Assembly: GCF_024435355.1 (NCBI RefSeq) | Contig: NZ_JAMJWG010000006.1 | Span: forward strand, 1 to 64,000 | Direction of reading: 5' to 3' | Source: Streptomyces odontomachi | GTDB taxonomy: Bacteria; Actinomycetota; Actinomycetes; Streptomycetales; Streptomycetaceae | DNA length: 64,000 bases | Part shown: piece after piece, positions 8,767-16,915 of the stretch | How the letters are laid out: each line of letters starts with the position of its first letter | Position numbering within the stretch: position 1 is the first letter of the stretch | Translations under genes and position numbers: made by a program | Notes under the pieces: generated by a model | The model's input: only the letters and a program-made list of their open reading frames with translations | Database searches by the model: none | What the model was told of the DNA's origin: nothing

Positions 8767-9304
8767 TGCCGTCACATCTCCCGTTCTACACTGCCGACCC
8801 AAGAGACCCTCTTTCGGACACGCCGCTCAGCGGTGCACTCGGCCGCCTCGGTCCCCCGCACCGAGGCATGGGGCGGTATCACCCACTTGGCGCCTTTCAG
8901 CACCACTCCAGCTTACGTTGTACAACGCATTAGAGATCGTCGGGGTGTCCTGCACATCACAAGAACACACCGATCGGCGCCAAGATTCCGGATCCGGCAG
9001 AGAAGATCGGCAGACCTTGGGTGAGCGGCCCGACGGACATCAACCGCCCCACGCGGCACGCCCGTAACGGTCCACACACCCGAACGGACCCGCCGGCACA
9101 GCGCCTTCCGCACGGCCGCACGGGCGCGGCGCCCAGCACGCCGGGCTGCAGTGGAGCGCAGGGAGTACCGCGGGGGCACGCCCCTTACGGCGTTACGGCA
9201 TGCCCGTCACGCAGAGCTGCCGGGACATCAGGTGGCGGGGCTTCAGACTCGCCCGGACACCGGGCACAGGGGTGCCGGGGCTTCGGACTCGCCGGCCGGG
9301 CGGA
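8767..9304. other. 538-bp spacer upstream of the hopanoid operon; no gene seen
   Basis: No frame here has convincing codon use or a ribosome-binding site. The part near 8767-8930 should hold the hopanoid operon promoter, but no textbook -35/-10 pair stands out. A perfect 12-bp palindrome is at 8916-8927. Near 9237-9300 a short direct repeat (GGGGCTTCAGACTCGCC and GGGGCTTCGGACTCGCC) lies just past the stop of the ABC ATPase gene. Confidence 0.6.
8916..8927. promoter_or_regulatory. 12-bp perfect palindrome CGTTGTACAACG
   Basis: CGTTGTACAACG is perfectly self-complementary and sits in a locally AT-richer stretch about 210 bp upstream of hpnC. Size and symmetry fit a TetR- or GntR-type dimer site. 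No regulator gene adjoins it, so its role is inferred only. Confidence 0.35.
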
Positions 9305-10084
9305 CTACTTGCCCGCGAACTTCTCGTACTCCTTCAGGACGTCCTCCGTCGGACCGTCCATGCGGAGTTCGCCGCGCTCCAGCCACAGCACCCGGTCACA
9401 GGTGTCCCGGATGGACTTGTTGTTGTGGCTGACGAGGAACACCGTGCCGGCCTCCTTGCGCAGCTCGCGGATGCGCTCTTCGGAGCGCTTCTGGAACTTG
9501 CGGTCACCGGTGGCCAGCGCCTCGTCGATCATCAGGACGTCGTGGTCCTTGGCCGCCGCGATGGAGAAGCGCAGCCGGGCCGCCATGCCGGAGGAGTAGG
9601 TGCGCATCGGCAGGGTGATGAAGTCGCCCTTCTCGTTGATGCCGGAGAAGTCGACGATGTCCTGGTAGCGCTCTTTTATCTGTTCCCGGGGCATGCCCAT
9701 GGCGAGCCCGCCCAGGATGACGTTCCGCTCGCCGGTCAGGTCGTTCATGAGGGCGGCGTTGACCCCCAGCAGGGAGGGCTGCCCGTCGGTGTAGACCTTG
9801 CCGCGCTCGGCCGGCAGCAGTCCGGCGATGGCCCGGAGCAGCGTCGACTTGCCGGAGCCGTTGGACCCGATCAGGCCGATGGCCTCGCCGCGGTAGGCGA
9901 CGAAGGAGACGCCCTTGACGGCGTGGACGGTGCGCACCCCGCGCTCCTGGCCGCGGCGCACGATCCGGCTGAGCGCGGAGGTCGCGGTGCCGCGACCGGT
10001 CTTCGCGCCGTTGACGCGATAGACGATGTGCAGCTCGTCCGCGATGACGGTGGGTCGTCGTGCCCCGGTGTGTTGCTCAGCCAC
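9305..10084 (-). CDS. ABC transporter ATPase, TagH/polysaccharide-export type
   Basis: 259 aa. Walker A GSNGSGKST, signature TYSSGMAARLRF, Walker B VLMIDEALATGD, and a switch His in FLVSHNN. The VHAVKGVSF start and YSSGM signature are typical of TagH/Wzt-like ATPases that power export of teichoic acids and polysaccharides. It has no C-terminal carbohydrate-binding domain, so substrate recognition probably lies elsewhere. It overlaps the permease gene by 8 bp and is last in a seven-gene operon, which points to a lipid-linked glycan or polyol-phosphate substrate. Confidence 0.92.
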   Translation of the reverse strand: MAEQHTGARRPTVIADELHIVYRVNGAKTGRGTATSALSRIVRRGQERGVRTVHAVKGVSFVAYRGEAIGLIGSNGSGKSTLLRAIAGLLPAERGKVYTDGQPSLLGVNAALMNDLTGERNVILGGLAMGMPREQIKERYQDIVDFSGINEKGDFITLPMRTYSSGMAARLRFSIAAAKDHDVLMIDEALATGDRKFQKRSEERIRELRKEAGTVFLVSHNNKSIRDTCDRVLWLERGELRMDGPTEDVLKEYEKFAGK

Positions 10085-11006
10085 GTCCGTACCGCTCCTC
10101 CGCCTTCCAGAAGTACACGAAGCCGCCGACCGCGACGAGCACGGCCCAGCCGAGGGCGACCGCCCAGACGTGCGGCGGCAGGTTGGCGGAGCCGTAGCCG
10201 TCGACGAGGGCGAAGCGCATCAGGTCCATGTAGACGGCGGCCGGGTTCCACTGGAGAACGTCCGCGATCCAGCCCGGCCGGTCCTTCAGCATCACCGGGA
10301 TGGAGAACATCACACCGGACGCGTACATCCAGGTCCGCATGATGAACGGCATCAGCTGCGCGAGGTCGGGTGTCTTGGCGCCCATCCTGGCCATGACCAG
10401 GGCCAGGCCGGTGTTGAAGAGGAACTGGAGGACCAGGATCGGCACGATGAGCAGCCAGGACAGGCCCGGGTAGCTGCCGAACGCGATCGCGACGACGAAG
10501 AGCACCACCATCGAGAAGAGCAGCTGCTGGAGCTGCTGCAACGCGAACGAGATGGGCAGCGAGGCGCGCGGGAAGTGCAGGGCGCGCACCAGGCCCAGAT
10601 TGCCGGAGATCGCCCGTACGCCGGCCATCACCGAGCTCTGCGTGAAGGTGAACACGAACACACCGGTCACCAGGAACGGGATGTACACCTCGTGCGACAT
10701 GCCGCGGCTGGCCTTCAGGATCAGCCCGAAGATCAGGTAGTAGACCAGAGCGTTGAGCAGCGGGGTCGCCACCTGCCACAGCTGGCCGAGCTTGGCCTGG
10801 CTGTACTGGGCGGTCAGCTTGGCGTGCGAGAAGGCCAGGATGAAGTGCCGCCGCCCCCACAGCTGGCGCACGTACGCCAGCAGGCCGGGCCGGGCACCGC
10901 TCACGGAGAGTCCGTGCCTGGCGGCCAGCTCGGCGGGCGTCAGCCCGTCGTCGGGGGACGGAGGCGTGCTTACCACAACGCCGCCGTCGCGCGTTGTCTC
11001 ACTCAC
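10077..11006 (-). CDS. ABC-2 type permease, TagG/Wzm-like exporter
   Basis: 309 aa with GTG start (11006). After an about 45-residue cytoplasmic N-terminus there are about six hydrophobic segments with the ABC-2 topology of TagG/Wzm (first WQVATPLLNALVYYLIFGL, last VWAVALGWAVLVAVGGFVYF). It pairs with the ATPase overlapping it. The SD is weak. A palindromic repeat (11024-11065) sits in the leader just before the start, the only real gap (128 bp) in this operon. A longer frame reaches 11246 but would run through the palindrome and lacks conservation-like sequence. Confidence 0.9.
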   Translation of the reverse strand: MSETTRDGGVVVSTPPSPDDGLTPAELAARHGLSVSGARPGLLAYVRQLWGRRHFILAFSHAKLTAQYSQAKLGQLWQVATPLLNALVYYLIFGLILKASRGMSHEVYIPFLVTGVFVFTFTQSSVMAGVRAISGNLGLVRALHFPRASLPISFALQQLQQLLFSMVVLFVVAIAFGSYPGLSWLLIVPILVLQFLFNTGLALVMARMGAKTPDLAQLMPFIMRTWMYASGVMFSIPVMLKDRPGWIADVLQWNPAAVYMDLMRFALVDGYGSANLPPHVWAVALGWAVLVAVGGFVYFWKAEERYGRG

Positions 11007-11023
11007 AGCGGAAACTTTCGTCT

Positions 11024-11065
11024 GGGGGTACCTCCCACGCCTATAAGGCAGTGGGGGAGGTGCCC
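11024..11065. repeat. Dispersed palindromic element, copy A (leader of ABC permease)
   Basis: Left arm GGGGGTACCTCCCACGCC and right arm GGCAGTGGGGGAGGTGCCC form an imperfect stem around TATAA. The same arms recur at 18227, 28751, 30600 and, as a tandem array, 30797. This copy is untranslated, 18 nt before the GTG of the permease. Confidence 0.75.
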
Positions 11066-11134
11066 GGGGCGCTCCCGGACGCGGGCGCGCGCCCGCGGGG
11101 CGAGCGCACGGCCGGGTTCCTGGATACGAGCTTG

Positions 11135-12151
11135 TCAGATCACCGGAGGTCGGCCCAGTCGGGTCAACCGCCACACCGTATGCCACCGCATGGGCCGACG
11201 CGGCCCGCAAGGCGTCGACCAGCCCTCTTTGAAGCCGCCGAACCACGCCTTGAGCGCGGGCCGTGACGGACGCCTCAAAAGGGTCAGCAGCAGCCAGACC
11301 CCGAGGTAGACCGGGACGAGGAGGGCAGGGAGGTTACGCCGGGCCAGCCAGACGCGGTTGCGGGCCACCATCCGGTGGTAGACGGCGTGCCGGGACGGCG
11401 CCGTCGTCGGGTGGTACAGCACCATGTCGGAGCGGTAGTCGATCAGCCATCCGGCGTCCAGGGCCCGCCAGGCCAGGTCGGTCTCCTCGTGGGCGTAGAA
11501 GAAGTCGCCGGGCAGGCCGCCGACCTGGGCGAGGACATCGGTACGCACCGCGTTGGCGCCGCCCAGGAAGGTGGTCACCCGCGAGGAGCGCATCGGGTCG
11601 GAGGCCCGCAGGCGCGGCACGTGGCGGCGCTGGGTGACGCCGGTCTCCGGGTCCGCGATGCGGAAGCTGATGATGCCGAGCTCGGGGTCCGCTGCGAAGG
11701 CCTCGCGGCAGAGCCGGGCGGTGTCGTGCTGCGCGAGCAGTCCGTCGTCGTCCAGGAAGAGCAGGACGTCGACGGTGAAGGGGCCGGACCCGGCGGTGTC
11801 GCCGAGGCGACCGGGAGCAACCGTTTCGCCGGGGGTCCCGGACGCCGTGGCCGCCGCCGTGGGCGCAAGCTCCCGCTCGTCCGATCCGGTGCGGAACGCC
11901 GCAATGCCGACGTTGCGCCCGCCGGGGATGCCCAGGTTCTCGGGCAGCTCGACGGTCCGCACGGGGCAGGCCAGGCCCGCGACGTCCGGCACGGGTGAGC
12001 CGTTGCCGACCACGACGACCTCGACCGGGTCGCCCTCCTGCTTGGCGATCGAGTCGATCAGGGCGCGCAGCTCGGCGGGGCGGGTGCCCATGGTGATGAT
12101 CACCACACCCACCTTCAGCGTCTTGCTCTCGGTGACGGGGCTCACGGGCAT
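11135..12151 (-). CDS. Family 2 glycosyltransferase
   Basis: 338 aa. GT-A fold start VGVVIITMGTRPAELRALID, then NLGIPGGRNVGI, a DxD-like LFLDDDG and the later FYAHEETDLAWRALDAGW (ED acceptor motif), as in rhamnosyl/galactofuranosyl-type GT2 enzymes. A Ser/Thr/Ala/Gly-rich insert of about 35 residues (around 90-125) interrupts the fold before LDDDG. One hydrophobic stretch (PVYLGVWLLLTLL) near the C-terminus could anchor it to the membrane. ATG 12151 follows AAGTGAGG and starts 2 nt after the stop of the phosphotransferase gene. Donor and acceptor are unknown. Confidence 0.9.
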   Translation of the reverse strand: MPVSPVTESKTLKVGVVIITMGTRPAELRALIDSIAKQEGDPVEVVVVGNGSPVPDVAGLACPVRTVELPENLGIPGGRNVGIAAFRTGSDERELAPTAAATASGTPGETVAPGRLGDTAGSGPFTVDVLLFLDDDGLLAQHDTARLCREAFAADPELGIISFRIADPETGVTQRRHVPRLRASDPMRSSRVTTFLGGANAVRTDVLAQVGGLPGDFFYAHEETDLAWRALDAGWLIDYRSDMVLYHPTTAPSRHAVYHRMVARNRVWLARRNLPALLVPVYLGVWLLLTLLRRPSRPALKAWFGGFKEGWSTPCGPRRPMRWHTVWRLTRLGRPPVI

Positions 12152-12153
12152 CC

Positions 12154-12933
12154 TCACTTCAACCGGCTGGAGGCCAGGATGGAGACCAGGTGGAGCAGGG
12201 TCTGGAGGAGCGCGATGGCGGCGAGCACGGCGGTGCCGAGCCGGGTGAAGAACAGATCCCCGCGGACCGCGTCGCAGATGGCCAGGAGCAGGATCAGCAG
12301 GGAGGCCTCGATGCCCAGCACCAGCCGGTGGAACTTGAGTGCCGCGGCGGCCCGGCGGGCCAGCGCCACTCCGGAGGAACGCGGCTCGCTCGCCGCCTCC
12401 TTCACGGGCGGCAGCCCGCCCTGGTGCCGGGCGACGCCGACGAGGTCGGTCTCCGCCTTGATCAGGATGGCGCCGAGCGCGGCGAGCGTCCCGAGGAAGG
12501 CCCACAGCCAGTCGATGCGCCCGTCGCCGAACAGGTCGGCGGCGCGCAGCCCGAGGCCGACCAGGACCGCGGCGTCGGTCAGGTAGGCGCCGACCCGGTC
12601 CAGGTACACCCCGCCGAGTGAGAACTGCTTCTTCCAGCGGGCTATCTCACCGTCGACGCAGTCCAGCAGCAGATACAGCTGGACCGCGACGACGCCGAGC
12701 ACCGCGCCGGTGATCCCCGGCACCAGCAGGGCCGGGGCGGCGAGCACACCGCAGAGGGTCATCAGGTAGGTGAGCTGGTTGGGCGTGACCCGGGTGTTCA
12801 CCAGGTACCGGTCCACCCGCAGGGAGACCTCCCGCATGTACAGGCGTCCCCCCCAATGCTCACCGCTGCGCCGGTCCTTCACCCCCGCGGGGTGCACGAC
12901 CGGGCGGAGTTCAGCTACTGATGGCCTTGGCAT
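12154..12933 (-). CDS. CDP-alcohol phosphotransferase family protein with degenerate motif
   Basis: 259 aa, about six membrane segments. The family motif D-x2-DG-x2-AR-x8-G-x3-D-x3-D is readable as DCVDGEIARWKKQFSLGG followed by VYLDRVGA. The last Asp, proposed as catalytic base in this family, is Ala here. Either the enzyme uses another residue (a D follows four positions later) or its role has changed. ATG 12933 lies 23 bp inside the end of the dehydrogenase gene. It probably transfers a phospho-polyol or phospho-sugar from a CDP donor to a membrane or polymer acceptor. Confidence 0.88.
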   Translation of the reverse strand: MPRPSVAELRPVVHPAGVKDRRSGEHWGGRLYMREVSLRVDRYLVNTRVTPNQLTYLMTLCGVLAAPALLVPGITGAVLGVVAVQLYLLLDCVDGEIARWKKQFSLGGVYLDRVGAYLTDAAVLVGLGLRAADLFGDGRIDWLWAFLGTLAALGAILIKAETDLVGVARHQGGLPPVKEAASEPRSSGVALARRAAAALKFHRLVLGIEASLLILLLAICDAVRGDLFFTRLGTAVLAAIALLQTLLHLVSILASSRLK

Positions 12934-13975
12934 AGTCGGCGTATGCGTCCTTGATCTGGTGGGTGGACAGGTCGAGGTGTTCCAGGATGGTGAAGCGGCC
13001 GGGTCGGGTCTGCGGAGCGAACTGCACCACCTGGACGAACTCGTCCAGGGTGAAGCCGATCTCCTCGGGCGCGACCGGCAGGCCGTGCCGGCGCAGCACC
13101 TCGGCCATCTGCCCGGCCGTGTCGTGATCACCGCGCAGGAACGTGGCGAACGCGCCGCCGAGGCCGCACTGCTCGCCGTGCAGCGCGTTGCGCCGCGGGA
13201 AGGTCAGGTCGAACGCGTGAGAGATCTCATGGCAGGCGCCGGAGGCCGGGCGGCTGTCACCCGCCACCGACATGGAGATCCCGCAGAGCACCAGGGCCTC
13301 GGAGAGCGTCGTCAGGAACGCGTCGTCGCCGATGCCGCCGGGGTGGCGGAGCACGGCCTCGGCGGCCTGCCTTGCCATCGCCGCGGCCAGGCCGTCGACC
13401 GGCTCGCCGGTCTCCCGGTGCGACAGCTCCCAGTCGGCAACCGCGGAGATCTTGCAGATCACGTCGCCGATCCCGGCCCGGACGTAGCGCACCGGCGCGT
13501 CCCGGATGACGTCCAGGTCGATGACGATCCCTATCGGGTTGGGCACCCCGTACGAGCCGCGGCCCGCGTCGTTGTCGAGGGTGGCGACCGGGGAGCACAG
13601 ACCGTCGTTGGCGAGGTTGGTGGCCACCGCGACCAGCGGCAGGCCCACCCGCGCCGCGGCGTACTTGGCGCAGTCGATGACCTTGCCGCCGCCGAGCCCG
13701 ACCACCGAGTCGTAGTGGCCCGCCTTCTTGATCGAGTCGGCGAGCCGGACGGCGCCGTCGATGGTGCCGTCGGCGTCGTCGAACCAGTCGGCGCCGGGCA
13801 GCGCGGGTGCGAAGCGTTCCCGCAGTGCCTGTCCCGAACCGCCGCTGATGGCGAAGGCCATCCGGCCGGAGGGGGCGATGCGCTGGTCGGACAGGATCTC
13901 GGCCAGGTCGTCGAGCGCACCGCGCCGGATGTCGACGACCACCGGCGAGGGGATCAGCCTGGTCAGTACCGGCAT
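12911..13975 (-). CDS. Iron-containing alcohol dehydrogenase family, glycerol-1-phosphate dehydrogenase-like
   Basis: 354 aa. NAD(P)-binding GLGGGKVIDCAKYAA, then NLANDGLCSPVA and metal-site histidines in GACHEISHAFD and NALHGEQCG, the pattern of G1P dehydrogenase/AraM-type enzymes. That family reduces dihydroxyacetone phosphate to sn-glycerol-1-phosphate, unusual in bacteria. Context (cytidylyltransferase before, CDP-alcohol transferases on both sides) fits making an activated polyol phosphate. Substrate is inferred; a different ketose phosphate is possible. ATG 13975 overlaps the preceding gene by 13 bp. Confidence 0.85.
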   Translation of the reverse strand: MPVLTRLIPSPVVVDIRRGALDDLAEILSDQRIAPSGRMAFAISGGSGQALRERFAPALPGADWFDDADGTIDGAVRLADSIKKAGHYDSVVGLGGGKVIDCAKYAAARVGLPLVAVATNLANDGLCSPVATLDNDAGRGSYGVPNPIGIVIDLDVIRDAPVRYVRAGIGDVICKISAVADWELSHRETGEPVDGLAAAMARQAAEAVLRHPGGIGDDAFLTTLSEALVLCGISMSVAGDSRPASGACHEISHAFDLTFPRRNALHGEQCGLGGAFATFLRGDHDTAGQMAEVLRRHGLPVAPEEIGFTLDEFVQVVQFAPQTRPGRFTILEHLDLSTHQIKDAYADYAKAISS

Positions 13976-14727
13976 ACGACCTCCCGCCCCTTGGCGAGAT
14001 CGTCGTGGTTGTCGATCTCGACCCACGGCACGTCGCCGATGGGCGCCACGTCGATCCGCAGGCCCCGGTCGACCATTTCCTGGTAGCCGTCCTCGTAGTA
14101 CAGCTGCGGATCGCGCTCGAAGGTGGTCTTCAGCGCGTCGGCGAGCCCGGCTGCGGCGGCTCCCTCGATGAGGGTGACGCCGATGTACTCGCCGGAGGCC
14201 TCGGCGGGGTCCATCAGCTTGGTGATCTTCCGCACCCCCTTGGCGGGGTCGGCGACCACCTTCATCTCCTCGTCGGCCAGCTGCTTCACCGCATCGAGCG
14301 CCAGGATGATCTGCTTGCCGGCGCCGCGTGCGGCGAGCAGCGTCTTCTCGACGGAGGCGGGGTGCACGGTGTCGCCGTTGGAGAGGATCACGCCGTCGGC
14401 GAAGAGGTCACGGGCGCACCACAGGGAGTAGGCGTTGTTCCACTCCTCTGCCTTGTCGTTGTCGACCAGCGTGAGCTTGAGGCCGTACCTGGCCTCCAGC
14501 GCGGCCTTGCGCGCGTACACGGCCTCCTTGCGGTACCCGACGACGATCGCGGCCTCGGTGAGGCCGATCTCGGCGAAGTTGCCCAGGATGACGTCGAGCA
14601 CCGTGCGCCCGTCGGGGTCCTCACCCTCTATGCCCGCACGGCCGACCGGCACCAGAGCCTTGGGGAGGCTGTCGGTGTAGGGACGCAGACGCCGTCCGGC
14701 GCCGGCCGCCAGCACGAGGCCGATCAT
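13963..14727 (-). CDS. Nucleotidyltransferase, CTP:polyol-phosphate cytidylyltransferase-like
   Basis: 254 aa. Signature LVLAAGAGRRLRPYTDSLPK with the Lys of the NTP-transferase family, then EEWNNAYSLWCAR and the metal-site SNGDTVHP. The NNxYSL element is shared with LicC (phosphocholine) and inositol-1-phosphate cytidylyltransferases, so CTP is the likely nucleotide. A C-terminal PWVEIDNHDDL carries the second metal-binding acids. It overlaps the upstream phosphotransferase fusion by 4 bp (ATGA). Inferred role: activating the polyol phosphate made by the neighbouring dehydrogenase. Confidence 0.88.
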   Translation of the reverse strand: MIGLVLAAGAGRRLRPYTDSLPKALVPVGRAGIEGEDPDGRTVLDVILGNFAEIGLTEAAIVVGYRKEAVYARKAALEARYGLKLTLVDNDKAEEWNNAYSLWCARDLFADGVILSNGDTVHPASVEKTLLAARGAGKQIILALDAVKQLADEEMKVVADPAKGVRKITKLMDPAEASGEYIGVTLIEGAAAAGLADALKTTFERDPQLYYEDGYQEMVDRGLRIDVAPIGDVPWVEIDNHDDLAKGREVVCRY

Positions 14728-16616
14728 GCGGGTTCTCCTTCGTCGTGTACGGCGGGTGCTCCCGAGGAGACCTGCGTCACCCAGAAACGGATGCTCTCGG
14801 TCAGCACCAGCAGGGCCACGAGCACGGCCAGGACCGTGAGCGCGGTGGCGAAATCAGCGGGGGCGAGCACTGCGGCCAGGACGGTGACCAGGAGTGTCCT
14901 GCCCTCGTGTCCGCCGATCGAACGCACCAGCCAGGCCGGTGGTGCGCCGGTGTTGCCGCGGATGCGGTACACCGTGTCGTAGTGATGGTAGGCGAGGGCG
15001 GCCACCAGCCCGAAAGCCGCGGGCAAGGCCCCGTTCACGTCCGCGCGGGCCGCGAGCAGCAGGACGGTGCCGTATTCGACGGCCCGGACGAAGGGCGGCA
15101 CGAGCCAGTCGACGGCGCCCATGAGGGGGCGCGCGGTGGCGACACCGGAGAAGACGCAGTACAGCGCGGCCCCGATGACGGGCAGGAAGGTCCCGTACGG
15201 CGAGGTGGCGCTCAGCACGACCGCCGGCAGGCCGCCGACCAGCACCACCAGCGGGGGCGCGAAGGACGGCAGGTGGCGCGCGAAGCCCTGGGAGCCGGCG
15301 GCGACGGCGTCCCCGAGGGGGCCGCGGTCCGTCAGGTCGGCCAGCGCCCGCGCCGCGCGTGCGGTGCGCTGGGCCTTCCGGGTCACCGAGCGCAGCAGCC
15401 GGCCCGCGGTGGTGTACAGGGCCGCGAAGGCGCAGCCGATGAGCAGCACGACGAGCGTGATCCGCGGTGTCGTGGCGGCGGTGAGCACGGCTATGAGGGC
15501 CCAGCGCTCCCCGATCGGCAGCACGATCATGCGGCGCACCCACACCGTCCAGCCGACGTTGTCGAGCCGGTCGGAGAGGGCGGCGGTGGGGCTGGTGTTG
15601 GCCTGCGCGTCGGCGTTCGCCTCGTTGAAGGCGAAGTCCACGATGTGCCGGCAGCTCTGGAGCACCATCGCGCCGAGCGCCAGCGCCCAGACGTCGTCCC
15701 CGCCGCGGGCGGCGCCGAGCGCGAGACCCGCGTAGTACGCGTATTCCTTGGCCCGGTCGAAGGTGGCGTCCAGCCAGGCGCCGAGCGTGGAGTACTTCAG
15801 GGCGTAGCGGGCGAGCTGCCCGTCGGTGCAGTCCAGCACGAAGGAGAACAGCAGCAGCACGCCGGCGGCGATGAAGCCGCCCCGGGTGGCGGTCGCCGCG
15901 CAGGCCGCCGCGATCAGTGCGGTGAGCAGCGAGGCGGTGGTCACCTGGTTGGGGGTGAGGCCGCGGCGTGCGCACCACCGGGCGAGGTAACGCGAGTAGG
16001 GGCTGATGCAGAAGGTGGTGAAGAAGCCGTCCCGCGCCTTCACGGCGCTGCGCAGCCGGACGGCCTCGTCGTCGACGGCGGCCACGGCGTGCACGGCCTC
16101 GTCGCGTGCCGCCTGGTCGGTGGGGACGGCGGCGACGAGGGTGCCGAGTTCCGGACGGTGCACCTCGGTGCCGGCGTCCGTGAGCGCGGCCGCCACACGG
16201 TCGGCGAGCCCGTCGGCCAGGGTTCCGGCGGCGGTGGTCGCCGCGCCCGTGGTGCGCGCCGCGCCGCCCTCCGCGTCGCTCGCGCCGGCCGTCGTCCCGC
16301 TCGGGTACGCCGTCGCGGCGGCCGCGTGGCGCAGGGCACGGTCGAGAGCCGGCCGGGCCACGGGGGCGACGGCCACCGCTCCGGACACGGCACCGGCGTC
16401 GAAGCGCGGGTCGGTCAGGGCGAGCCGCAGGGCGTGCAGGTGGCCGACGAAGCGCTGGTCCACGACGGCCACCCGCTGTGCGGTCGGGATGTCGGCGAGC
16501 AGCGTTCCGGCGTGGGCTGCGTCGGTGGCCTGGCGCACATCGAAGCCGAGCGACCGCAGATCGTCCTCAAGCGATGATCCGGGGACCGGCTGGCCGGTGA
16601 GGATGGCGGTCGACAG
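14724..16616 (-). CDS. CDP-alcohol phosphotransferase with extra N- and C-terminal domains, probable CTG start
   Basis: 630 aa from the proposed CTG at 16616. The N-terminal about 220 residues are a soluble domain rich in Ala/Val that faintly resembles a degenerate nucleotidyltransferase. The centre has an intact motif (DCTDGQLARYALKYSTLG then AWLDATFD). The C-terminal half has about six more membrane segments and may be the region databases call DUF5941 (from memory). A perfect AAGGAG lies 9 nt before CTG 16616. The alternative GTG at 16538 has no SD and would drop 26 residues that read as protein (STAILTGQPVPG). First gene of the export operon. Confidence 0.85.
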   Translation of the reverse strand: MSTAILTGQPVPGSSLEDDLRSLGFDVRQATDAAHAGTLLADIPTAQRVAVVDQRFVGHLHALRLALTDPRFDAGAVSGAVAVAPVARPALDRALRHAAAATAYPSGTTAGASDAEGGAARTTGAATTAAGTLADGLADRVAAALTDAGTEVHRPELGTLVAAVPTDQAARDEAVHAVAAVDDEAVRLRSAVKARDGFFTTFCISPYSRYLARWCARRGLTPNQVTTASLLTALIAAACAATATRGGFIAAGVLLLFSFVLDCTDGQLARYALKYSTLGAWLDATFDRAKEYAYYAGLALGAARGGDDVWALALGAMVLQSCRHIVDFAFNEANADAQANTSPTAALSDRLDNVGWTVWVRRMIVLPIGERWALIAVLTAATTPRITLVVLLIGCAFAALYTTAGRLLRSVTRKAQRTARAARALADLTDRGPLGDAVAAGSQGFARHLPSFAPPLVVLVGGLPAVVLSATSPYGTFLPVIGAALYCVFSGVATARPLMGAVDWLVPPFVRAVEYGTVLLLAARADVNGALPAAFGLVAALAYHHYDTVYRIRGNTGAPPAWLVRSIGGHEGRTLLVTVLAAVLAPADFATALTVLAVLVALLVLTESIRFWVTQVSSGAPAVHDEGEPA

Positions 16617-16791
16617 ACGAACTCACTCCTTGGGTGCCGGCGGTGCTTCTCGCCGGGGCAGCTGCGATGACGGGAGCGCGGCCGGCCGGGGACGGCCGGG
16701 CGGCATGTCGGCAGAGGCTATCTGATTGCGCGAAGCAGGTGTTCACCGCCTGTTCACGTGCCGATCAGCCGGGTCATCGGGCACCCGATAC

Positions 16792-16818
16792 CGATCACGG
16801 GCGATCACGGACGATCAC
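16792..16818. repeat. Three tandem CGATCAC repeats at exact 10-bp period
   Basis: CGATCACGG at 16792 and 16802 and CGATCAC at 16812 face the same side of the helix in the 299-bp divergent region between the export operon (start 16616) and galE (start 16916). Two TGTTCAC copies lie just upstream (16740-16757). The layout suggests cooperative binding of a regulator controlling both directions. Confidence 0.45.
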
Positions 16819-16915
16819 TGCGACGGCACCGGGCGTACCTGCGCTGACGCGCCGCAGCGCGCCGGGAGGACCGGGCAGGGGCGTACGTTCCGGCCGCTTA
16901 TTAGGGTGGCTGCCC

